Source: Sabellastarte sp. h YS-2021 (taxonomy: Eukaryota; Annelida; Polychaeta; Sabellida; Sabellidae). Taken from it: a stretch of 64,000 nucleotides of DNA. The stretch spans positions 59,137,028 to 59,201,027 of the forward strand of contig OZ024936.1 in NCBI GenBank assembly GCA_964017235.1, read 5' to 3'. The translations under genes were made by a program, and so were the position numbers. Below the pieces are notes generated by a model, which saw nothing but the letters and a program-made list of their open reading frames with translations, made no database searches and was not told the origin of the DNA. Positions within the stretch are counted from its first letter, which is position 1. Each line of letters opens with the position of its first letter. Below are positions 1 to 8,840 of the stretch, piece after piece.

Positions 1-1440
1 TGTCACCCCTCAGGTAGGAAATTTCAAGTATATCCTAATATTGCCAATCTGAAGCCCAAATTTAATTTTATGCCTATTTTAATAAATAATGAGGATATTT
101 TAGGCGCATTTTGAGCATTACATGTCTGATCAGAAATTATTTTACCAAAATATTGTTCTAAATATAGTCCAAAATAGATGTAAATCAGCCCAAACCAGTA
201 CCAAATGTTGGTCTATAAGTCTGAAATTTGGCCCAAAAATCACTTGCCACATACTAAATCTGACTGTATAGGTTTTGAGATTACATCTGGTATACCAGTG
301 GTGTCATATGTGTCATACAGGGTTGAGGAGAGTGAAAATACAGCCTCAGATGGCTGTATCAGGAAGTGCTGATATATTCTCAATTAAGGTAGATTCAAGG
401 TTGAAAACCATATTGATTCACATAGGAGTCGCCACTGAAATGAATTTTAGTAGTGTGTTCCTTCAGAAATACACATGTAGCCCAAAGTACAGGTTCAGGG
501 AGTGTAGTTGGCGAGAGATGCATACAATGCCAGATCAGCCCAAACCACCCCTTAAAGTTGGTCAATCTGGCTGAGATTTTCACAGGAAACTCAGTTTATA
601 TCAGAGACTGAATTTGTATTAGGCTGACCCACTCGAGGGCCACATTAAAAATTTCAATTTCCGGGGTGTGGGGGGCCCCATGCCACCCCTCAGGTAGGAA
701 ATTTCAAGTATATCCTAATATTGCCAATCTGAAGCCCAAATTTAATTTTATGCCTATTTTAATAAATAATGAGGATATTTTAGGCGCATTTTGAGCATTA
801 CATGTCTGATCAGAAATTATTTTACCAAAATATTGTTCTAAATATAGCCCAAAATAGATGTAAATCAGCCCAAACCAGTACCAAATGTTGGTCTATAAGT
901 CTGAAATTTGGCCCAAAAATCACTTGCCACATACTAAATCTGACTGTATAGGTTTTGAGATTACATCTGGTATACCAGTGGTGTCATATGTGTCACACAG
1001 GGTTGAGGAGAGTGAAAATACAGCCTCAGATGGCTGTATCAGGAAGTGTTGATATATTCTCAATTAAGGTAGATTCAAGGTTGAAAACCATATTGATTCA
1101 CACAGGAGTCGCCACTGAAATGAATTTTAGTAGTGTGTTCCTTCAGAAATACACATGTAGCCCAAAGTACAGGTTCAGGGAGTGTAGTTGGCGAGAGATG
1201 CATACAATGCCAGATCAGCCCAAACCACCCCTTAAAGTTGGTCGATCTGGCTGAGATTTTCACAGGAAACTCAGTTTATATCAGAGACTGAATTTGTATT
1301 AGGCTGACCCACTCGAGGGCCACATTAAAAATTTAAATTTCCGGGGTGTGGGGGGCCCCATGCCACCCCTCAGGTAGGAAATTTCAAGTATATCCTAATA
1401 TTGCCAATCTGAAGCCCAAATTTAATTTTATGCCTATTTT

Positions 1441-1446
1441 AATAAA
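1441..1446 (+). other. AATAAA hexamer in an AT-rich stretch (reference copy)
   Basis: AATAAA lies in the T/A-rich stretch just before GAGGATATTTT and recurs once per monomer. In a transcribed array it could act as a polyadenylation signal on the plus strand. With 39% G+C and no transcript evidence it may equally be chance. The last, incomplete unit has AATAAATGAT instead of AATAAATAAT, which leaves the hexamer intact. Confidence 0.3.
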
Positions 1447-1466
1447 TAATGAGGATATTTTAGGCG

Positions 1467-1632
1467 CATTTTGAGCATTACATGTCTGATCAGAAATTAT
1501 TTTACCAAAATATTGTTCTAAATATAGCCCAAAATAGATGTAAATCAGCCCAAACCAGTACCAAATGTTGGTCTATAAGTCTGAAATTTGGCCCAAAAAT
1601 CACTTGCCACATACTAAATCTGACTGTATAGG
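1467..1632 (+). repeat. Internal half-repeat A of the monomer
   Basis: This stretch (unit positions about 107-272) aligns by eye with unit positions about 409-623. Shared anchors in the same order are: CAT-TTGA/CAT-ATTGA, GAAAT..ATTTTA/GAAATGAATTTTA, TAGCCCAAA, ATCAGCCCAAACCA (identical 14-mer), AAATGTTGGTC/AAAGTTGGTC, GTCTGAAATTT/ATCTGGCTGAGATTTT, and ACTAAATCTG..TATAGG/ACTGAATTTG..TATTAGG. The offset rises from 313 to about 350 because the second half has roughly 37 extra bases between TAGCCCAAA and ATCAGCCC. It suggests that the 680-bp unit is an old dimer of an approximately 340-bp ancestor. The same layout recurs in every monomer. Confidence 0.6.
1485..1494. repeat. 10-bp perfect palindrome with BclI core (reference copy)
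   Basis: TCTGATCAGA is its own reverse complement and contains TGATCA (BclI). It recurs once per monomer at unit positions 125-134, and I saw no copy with a change in it. Confidence 0.8.
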
Positions 1633-1646
1633 TTTTGAGATTACAT

Positions 1647-1658
1647 CTGGTATACCAG
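1647..1658. repeat. 12-bp perfect palindrome (reference copy)
   Basis: CTGGTATACCAG is its own reverse complement and lies at unit positions 287-298. It is preserved in nearly all copies. M84 (around 56727) has TATACAGG in place of TATACCAG, which breaks one arm. A dimeric protein could recognise such a site, but there is no direct evidence for one. Confidence 0.8.
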
Positions 1659-1697
1659 TGGTGTCATATGTGTCATACAGGGTTGAGGAGAGTGAAA

Positions 1698-1719
1698 ATA
1701 CAGCCTCAGATGGCTGTAT
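1698..1719. repeat. Hairpin: 8-bp stem, 6-base loop (reference copy)
   Basis: ATACAGCC (1698-1705) and GGCTGTAT (1712-1719) are perfect reverse complements separated by TCAGAT. It recurs in every monomer at unit positions 338-359. Variants are mild: M20 changes one loop base, M49 changes GATGG to AATGG in the loop, and M86, M88 and M94 change GCC to GTC in the left arm, which would leave a G-T wobble in RNA. No T-tract follows, so it does not look like a terminator. Confidence 0.75.
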
Positions 1720-1768
1720 CAGGAAGTGCTGATATATTCTCAATTAAGGTAGATTCAAGGTTGAAAAC

Positions 1769-1983
1769 CATATTGATTCACACAGGAGTCGCCACTGAAA
1801 TGAATTTTAGTAGTGTGTTCCTTCAGAAATACACATGTAGCCCAAAGTACAGGTTCAGGGAGTGTAGTTGGCGAGAGATGCATACAATGCCAGATCAGCC
1901 CAAACCACCCCTTAAAGTTGGTCAATCTGGCTGAGATTTTCACAGGAAACTCAGTTTATATCAGAGACTGAATTTGTATTAGG
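1769..1983 (+). repeat. Internal half-repeat B of the monomer
   Basis: Diverged partner of the stretch at 1467-1632. The best match is the 14-mer ATCAGCCCAAACCA at 1894-1907, identical to 1544-1557 and 350 bases downstream. The two halves are far more diverged than neighbouring 680-bp units are, so the internal duplication predates amplification of the present 680-bp unit. Similarity outside the anchors is weak; a dot plot is needed to set the limits. Confidence 0.55.
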
Positions 1984-1991
1984 CTGACCCA

Positions 1992-1997
1992 CTCGAG
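1992..1997. other. XhoI site, once per monomer (reference copy)
   Basis: CTCGAG occurs once per 680-bp unit and would give a 680-bp ladder in an XhoI digest. It is lost in seven of the 94 copies: M15 and M17 (CTCGAA) and M40, M42, M46, M49 and M50 (CTCGGG). Its central CpG is one of only five in the unit, so cutting would also report CpG methylation. Confidence 0.85.
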
Positions 1998-2008
1998 GGC
2001 CACATTAA

Positions 2009-2067
2009 AAATTTCAATTTCCGGGGTGTGGGGGGCCCCATGCCACCCCTCAGGTAGGAAATTTCAA
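2009..2067 (+). repeat. 9-bp direct repeats flanking the GC-rich inverted repeat (reference copy)
   Basis: AAATTTCAA occurs at 2009-2017 and again at 2059-2067, exactly 50 bases apart, on either side of the GC-rich inverted repeat. The arrangement recurs in essentially every unit. M2 (ATTTAAATTT) alters the left copy. M29 (ATTTGAAG) and the copies with ATTACAAG (M20, M45, M48, M52, M56, M59) alter the right copy. It could be a trace of how the unit was closed or of an insertion with target duplication; both are inference. Confidence 0.6.
2023..2049. repeat. GC-rich inverted repeat at the unit junction (reference copy)
   Basis: GGGGTG (2023-2028) pairs with CACCCC (2044-2049). Inside lie TGGGG and CCCCA flanking GG, with GGGGCCCC a perfect 8-bp palindrome and an ApaI site. 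Twenty-three of 27 bases are G or C in a unit that is 61% A+T. This element is the main site of length change: one G lost in M73, M76, M79, M85, M87 and M93, one C lost in M28, one A gained in M92. It also has substitutions in M5 (GAGGGG), M25/M26 (GGGCGGCCC) and M35/M36 (GGGAGGCCC). Only the phase I chose makes it a junction. Confidence 0.8.
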
Positions 2068-2720
2068 GTATATCCTAATATTGCCAATCTGAAGCCCAAA
2101 TTTAATTTTATGCCTATTTTAATAAATAATGAGGATATTTTAGGCGCATTTTGAGCATTACATGTCTGATCAGAAATTATTTTACCAAAATATTGTTCTA
2201 AATATAGCCCAAAATAGATGTAAATCAGCCCAAACCAGTACCAAATGTTGGTCTATAAGTCTGAAATTTGGCCCAAAAATCACTTGCCACATACTAAATC
2301 TGACTGTATAGGTTTTGAGATTACATCTGGTATACCAGTGGTGTCATATGTGTCATACAGGGTTGAGGAGAGTGAAAATACAGCCTCAGATGGCTGTATC
2401 AGGAAGTGCTGATATATTCTCAATTAAGGTAGATTCAAGGTTGAAAACCATATTGATTCACACAGGAGTCGCCACTGAAATGAATTTTAGTAGTGTGTTC
2501 CTTCAGAAATACACATGTAGCCCAAAGTACAGGTTCAGGGAGTGTAGTTGGCGAGAGATGCATACAATGCCAGATCAGCCCAAACCACCCCTTAAAGTTG
2601 GTCAATCTGGCTGAGATTTTCACAGGAAACTCAGTTTATATCAGAGACTGAATTTGTATTAGGCTGACCCACTCGAGGGCCACATTAAAAATTTCAATTT
2701 CCGGGGTGTGGGGGGCCCCA

Positions 2721-5700
2721 TGCCACCCCTCAGGTAGGAAATTTCAAGTATATCCTAATATTGCCAATCTGAAGCCCAAATTTAATTTTATGCCTATTTT
2801 AATAAATAATGAGGATATTTTAGGCGCATTTTGAGCATTACATGTCTGATCAGAAATTATTTTACCAAAATATTGTTCTAAATATAGTCCAAAATAGATG
2901 TAAATCAGCCCAAACCAGTACCAAATGTTGGTCTATAAGTCTGAAATTTGGCCCAAAAATCACTTGCCACATACTAAATCTGACTGTATAGGTTTTGAGA
3001 TTACATCTGGTATACCAGTGGTGTCATATGTGTCATACAGGGTTGAGGAGAGTGAAAATACAGCCTCAGATGGCTGTATCAGGAAGTGCTGATATATTCT
3101 CAATTAAGGTAGATTCAAGGTTGAAAACCATATTGATTCACACAGGAGTCGCCACTGAAATGAATTTTAGTAGTGTGTTCCTTCAGAAATACACATGTAG
3201 CCCAAAGTACAGGTTCAGGGAGTGTAGTTGGCGAGAGATGCATACAATGCCAGATCAGCCCAAACCACCCCTTAAAGTTGGTCAATCTGGCTGAGATTTT
3301 CACAGGAAACTCAGTTTATATCAGAGACTGAATTTGTATTAGGCTGACCCACTCGAGGGCCACATTAAAAATTTCAATTTCCGGGGTGTGAGGGGCCCCA
3401 TGCCACCCCTCAGGTAGGAAATTTCAAGTATATCCTAATATTGCCAATCTGAAGCCCAAATTTAATTTTATGCCTATTTTAATAAATAATGAGGATATTT
3501 TAGGCGCATTTTGAGCATTACATGTCTGATCAGAAATTATTTTACCAAAATATTGTTCTAAATATAGTCCAAAATAGATGTAAATCAGCCCAAACCAGTA
3601 CCAAATGTTGGTCTATAAGTCTGAAATTTGGCCCAAAAATCACTTGCCACATACTAAATCTGACTGTATAGGTTTTGAGATTACATCTGGTATACCAGTG
3701 GTGTCATATGTGTCATACAGGGTTGAGGAGAGTGAAAATACAGCCTCAGATGGCTGTATCAGGAAGTGCTGATATATTCTCAATTAAGGTAGATTCAAGG
3801 TTGAAAACCATATTGATTCACACAGGAGTCGCCACTGAAATGAATTTTAGTAGTGTGTTCCTTCAGAAATACACATGTAGCCCAAAGTACAGGTTCAGGG
3901 AGTGTAGTTGGCGAGAGATGCATACAATGCCAGATCAGCCCAAACCACCCCTTAAAGTTGGTCAATCTGGCTGAGATTTTCACAGGAAACTCAGTTTATA
4001 TCAGAGACTGAATTTGTATTAGGCTGACCCACTCGAGGGCCACATTAAAAATTTCAATTTCCGGGGTGTGGGGGGCCCCATGCCACCCCTCAGGTAGGAA
4101 ATTTCAAGTATATCCTAATATTGCCAATCTGAAGCCCAAATTTAATTTTATGCCTATTTTAATAAATAATGAGGATATTTTAGGCGCATTTTGAGCATTA
4201 CATGTCTGATCAGAAATTATTTTACCAAAATATTGTTCTAAATATAGCCCAAAATAGATGTAAATCAGCCCAAACCAGTACCAAATGTTGGTCTATAAGT
4301 CTGAAATTTGGCCCAAAAATCACTTGCCACATACTAAATCTGACTGTATAGGTTTTGAGATTACATCTGGTATACCAGTGGTGTCATATGTGTCATACAG
4401 GGTTGAGGAGAGTGAAAATACAGCCTCAGATGGCTGTATCAGGAAGTGCTGATATATTCTCAATTAAGGTAGATTCAAGGTTGAAAACCATATTGATTCA
4501 CACAGGAGTCGCCACTGAAATGAATTTTAGTAGTGTGTTCCTTCAGAAATACACATGTAGCCCAAAGTACAGGTTCAGGGAGTGTAGTTGGCGAGAGATG
4601 CATACAATGCCAGATCAGCCCAAACCACCCCTTAAAGTTGGTCAATCTGGCTGAGATTTTCACAGGAAACTCAGTTTATATCAGAGACTGTATTTGTATT
4701 AGGCTGACCCACTCGAGGGCCACATTAAAAATTTCAATTTCCGGGGTGTGGGGGGCCCCATGCCACCCCTCAGGTAGGAAATTTCAAGTATATCCTAATA
4801 TTGCCAATCTGAAGCCGAAATTTAATTTTATGCCTATTTTAATAAATAATGAGGATATTTTAGGCGCATTTTGAGCATTACATGTCTGATCAGAAATTAT
4901 TTTACCAAAATATTGTTCTAAATATAGCCCAAAATAGATGTAAATCAGCCCAAACCAGTACCAAATGTTGGTCTATAAGTCTGAAATTTGGCCCAAAAAT
5001 CACTTGCCACATACTAAATCTGACTGTATAGGTTTTGAGATTACATCTGGTATACCAGTGGTGTCATATGTGTCATACAGGGTTGAGGAGAGTGAAAATA
5101 CAGCCTCAGATGGCTGTATCAGGAAGTGCTGATATATTCTCAATTAAGGTAGATTCAAGGTTGAAAACCATATTGATTCACACAGGAGTCGCCACTGAAA
5201 TGAATTTTAGTAGTGTGTTCCTTCAGAAATACACATGTAGCCCAAAGTACAGGTTCAGGGAGTGTAGTTGGCGAGAGATGCATACAATGCCAGATCAGCC
5301 CAAACCACCCCTTAAAGTTGGTCAATCTGGCTGAGATTTTCACAGGAAACTCAGTTTATATCAGAGACTGAATTTGTATTAGGCTGACCCACTCGAGGGC
5401 CACATTAAAAATTTCAATTTCCGGGGTGTGGGGGGCCCCATGCCACCCCTCAGGTAGGAAATTTCAAGTATATCCTAATATTGCCAATCTGAAGCCCAAA
5501 TTTAATTTTATGCCTATTTTAATAAATAATGAGGATATTTTAGGCGCATTTTGAGCATTACATGTCTGATCAGAAATTATTTTACCAAAATATTGTTCTA
5601 AATATAGCCCAAAATAGATGTAAATCAGCCCAAACCAGTACCAAATGTTGGTCTATAAGTCTGAAATTTGGCCCAAAAATCACTTGCCACATACTAAATC

Positions 5701-7480
5701 TGACTGTATAGGTTTTGAGATTACATCTGGTATACCAGTGGTGTCATATGTGTCATACAGGGTTGAGGAGAGTGAAAATACAGCCTCAGATGGCTGTATC
5801 AGGAAGTGCTGATATATTCTCAATTAAGGTAGATTCAAGGTTGAAAACCATATTGATTCACACAGGAGTCGCCACTGAAATGAATTTTAGTAGTGTGTTC
5901 CTTCAGAAATACACATGTAGCCCAAAGTACAGGTTCAGGGAGTGTAGTTGGCGAGAGATGCATACAATGCCAGATCAGCCCAAACCACCCCTTAAAGTTG
6001 GTCAATCTGGCTGAGATTTTCACAGGAAACTCAGTTTATATCAGAGACTGAATTTGTATTAGGCTGACCCACTCGAGGGCCACATTAAAAATTTCAATTT
6101 CCGGGGTGTGGGGGGCCCCATGCCACCCCTCAGGTAGGAAATTTCAAGTATATCCTAATATTGCCAATCTGAAGCCCAAATTTAATTTTATGCCTATTTT
6201 AATAAATAATGAGGATATTTTAGGCGCATTTTGAGCATTACATGTCTGATCAGAAATTATTTTACCAAAATATTGTTCTAAATATAGCCCAAAATAGATG
6301 TAAATCAGCCCAAACCAGTACCAAATGTTGGTCTATAAGTCTGAAATTTGGCCCAAAAATCACTTGCCACATACTAAATCTGACTGTATAGGTTTTGAGA
6401 TTACATCTGGTATACCAGTGGTGTCATATGTGTCATACAGGGTTGAGGAGAGTGAAAATACAGCCTCAGATGGCTGTATCAGGAAGTGCTGATATATTCT
6501 CAATTAAGGTAGATTCAAGGTTGAAAACCATATTGATTCACACAGGAGTCGCCACTGAAATGAATTTTAGTAGTGTGTTCCTTCAGAAATACACATGTAG
6601 CCCAAAGTACAGGTTCAGGGAGTGTAGTTGGCGAGAGATGCATACAATGCCAGATCAGCCCAAACCACCCCTTAAAGTTGGTCAATCTGGCTGAGATTTT
6701 CACAGGAAACTCAGTTTATATCAGAGACTGAATTTGTATTAGGCTGACCCACTCGAGGGCCACATTAAAAATTTCAATTTCCGGGGTGTGGGGGGCCCCA
6801 TGCCACCCCTCAGGTAGGAAATTTCAAGTATATCCTAATATTGCCAATCTGAAGCCGAAATTTAATTTTATGCCTATTTTAATAAATAATGAGGATATTT
6901 TAGGCGCATTTTGAGCATTACATGTCTGATCAGAAATTATTTTACCAAAATATTGTTCTAAATATAGCCCAAAATAGATGTAAATCAGCCCAAACCAGTA
7001 CCAAATGTTGGTCTATAAGTCTGAAATTTGGCCCAAAAATCACTTGCCACATACTAAATCTGACTGTATAGGTTTTGAGATTACATCTGGTATACCAGTG
7101 GTGTCATATGTGTCATACAGGGTTGAGGAGAGTGAAAATACAGCCTCAGATGGCTGTATCAGGAAGTGCTGATATATTCTCAATTAAGGTAGATTCAAGG
7201 TTGAAAACCATATTGATTCACACAGGAGTCGCCACTGAAATGAATTTTAGTAGTGTGTTCCTTCAGAAATACACATGTAGCCCAAAGTACAGGTTCAGGG
7301 AGTGTAGTTGGCGAGAGATGCATACAATGCCAGATCAGCCCAAACCACCCCTTAAAGTTGGTCAATCTGGCTGAGATTTTCACAGGAAACTCAGTTTATA
7401 TCAGAGACTGAATTTGTATTAGGCTGACCCACTCGAGGGCCACATTAAAAATTTCAATTTCCGGGGTGTGGGGGGCCCCA
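2721..7480 (+). repeat. Satellite monomers M5-M11
   Basis: M5 and M6 (2721-4080) are neighbours sharing TAGTCC; M5 also has GAGGGGCCCC at its GC-rich end. M7 (4081-4760) has ACTGTATTTG for ACTGAATTTG, which removes a chance stop codon and opens a spurious 113-codon frame at 4533-4874. M8 and M11 share GAAGCCGAAA, which destroys one GCCCAAA motif, and are three units apart. M9 and M10 are consensus. Confidence 0.95.
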
Positions 7481-8840
7481 TGCCACCCCTCAGGTAGGAA
7501 ATTTCAAGTATATCCTAATATTGCCAATCTGAAGCCCAAATTTAATTTTATGCCTATTTTAATAAATAATGAGGATATTTTAGGCGCATTTTGAGCATTA
7601 CATGTCTGATCAGAAATTATTTTACCAAAATATTGTTCTAAATATAGTCCAAAATAGATGTAAATCAGCCCAAACCAGTACCAAATGTTGGTCTATAAGT
7701 CTGAAATTTGGCCCAAAAATCACTTGCCACATACCAAGTCTGACTGTATAGGTTGTGAGATTACATCTGGTATACCAGTGGTGTCATATGTGTCATACAG
7801 GGTTGAGGAGAGTGAAAATACAGCCTCAGATGGCTGTATCAGGAAGTGCTGATATATTCTCAATTAAGGTAGATTCAAGGTTGAAAACCATATTGATTCA
7901 CACAGGAGTCGCCACTGAAATGAATTTTAGTAGTGTGTTCCTTCAGAAATACACATGTAGCCCAAAGTACAGGTTCAGGGAGTGTAGTTGGCGAGAGATG
8001 CATACAATGCCAGATCAGCCCAAACCACCCCTTAAAGTTGGTCAATCTGGCTGAGATTTTCACAGGAAACTCAGTTTATATCAGAGACTGAATTTGTATT
8101 AGGCTGACCCACTCGAGGGCCACATTAAAAATTTCAATTTCCGGGGTGTGGGGGGCCCCATGCCACCCCTCAGGTAGGAAATTTCAAGTATATCCTAATA
8201 TTGCCAATCTGAAGCCCAAATTTAATTTTATGCCTATTTTAATAAATAATGAGGATATTTTAGGCGCATTTTGAGCATTACATGTCTGATCAGAAATTAT
8301 TTTACCAAAATATTGTTCTAAATATAGTCCAAAATAGATGTAAATCAGCCCAAACCAGTACCAAATGTTGGTCTATAAGTCTGAAATTTGGCCCAAAAAT
8401 CACTTGCCACATACCAAGTCTGACTGTATAGGTTGTGAGATTACATCTGGTATACCAGTGGTGTCATATGTGTCATACAGGGTTGAGGAGAGTGAAAATA
8501 CAGCCTCAGATGGCTGTATCAGGAAGTGCTGATATATTCTCAATTAAGGTAGATTCAAGGTTGAAAACCATATTGATTCACACAGGAGTCGCCACTGAAA
8601 TGAATTTTAGTAGTGTGTTCCTTCAGAAATACACATGTAGCCCAAAGTACAGGTTCAGGGAGTGTAGTTGGCGAGAGATGCATACAATGCCAGATCAGCC
8701 CAAACCACCCCTTAAAGTTGGTAAATCTGGCTGAGATTTTCACAGGAAACTCAGTTTATATCAGAGACTGAATTTGTATTAGGCTGACCCACTCGAGGGC
8801 CACATTAAAAATTTCAATTTCCGGGGTGTGGGGGGCCCCA
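7481..8840 (+). repeat. Satellite sibling pair M12-M13
   Basis: Two adjacent copies share TAGTCC, ATACCAAGTC and GGTTGTGAGA, so one probably arose from the other by a one-unit duplication. M13 then gained GTAAATCTGG. The AAGTC plus GGTTGTGAG combination appears elsewhere only in M67-M68, about 37 kb downstream. Confidence 0.93.

Larger units (their letters stand above)
1361..2040 (+). repeat. Reference satellite monomer (M3, consensus sequence)
   Basis: This copy carries the majority base at every position where I compared copies, so it serves as the reference. Copies that also look consensus are M4, M9, M10, M19, M33, M37, M38, M43, M47, M51, M54 and M91. Internal features in order: AATAAA at unit position 81, a 10-bp palindrome at 125-134, a 12-bp palindrome at 287-298, an 8-bp-stem hairpin at 338-359, an XhoI site at 632-637, and a GC-rich inverted repeat at 663-689 that crosses into the next unit. 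It contains five CpGs. Confidence 0.95.
1..2720 (+). repeat. Satellite monomers M1-M4
   Basis: M1 (1-680) has TGTCACC at its start, TAGTCC at 165 and CATAGGAG at 421. M2 (681-1360) has TGTCACACAG, GAAGTGTTGA, GTCGATCTGG and ATTTAAATTT. M3 and M4 (1361-2720) are consensus. M1 shares TAGTCC and CATAGGAG with M15, and M2 shares three variants with M14, about 8-9.5 kb downstream. Confidence 0.95.

Noticed and set aside
1698-1719. Rho-independent terminator
   Set aside because: The stem is not followed by a T-tract and the sequence is eukaryotic satellite DNA.
1635-1934. 99-codon plus-strand open frame recurring in almost every unit
   Set aside because: It starts with TTG (GTG in M12, M13 and M67), has no ATG at that position, no recognisable domain, and is broken by TGA in M55 and M58 and by a one-base deletion in M69, M74, M77 and M80. 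Its persistence reflects the low divergence of the satellite, not selection for protein.
1755-1943. 62-codon minus-strand open frame recurring in almost every unit
   Set aside because: It starts with GTG, lies wholly opposite the plus-strand frame, is lost in M30 through TTAATT and extended to 78 codons in the frameshifted copies. No function can be supported.
2023-2036. G-quadruplex in the GC-rich element
   Set aside because: Only two G-runs (four and six) are present. Four runs of three Gs cannot be drawn from them; at most a weak two-layer form could arise.
1361-2040. CENP-B box
   Set aside because: No TTCG....A..CGGG match in either strand of the reference unit; the only CGGG lies in TTCCGGGG with the wrong context.
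4533-4874. 113-codon frame crossing from M7 into M8
   Set aside because: It exists only because M7 has TGT for TGA in ACTGTATTTG and spans the unit junction. A single private substitution explains it.
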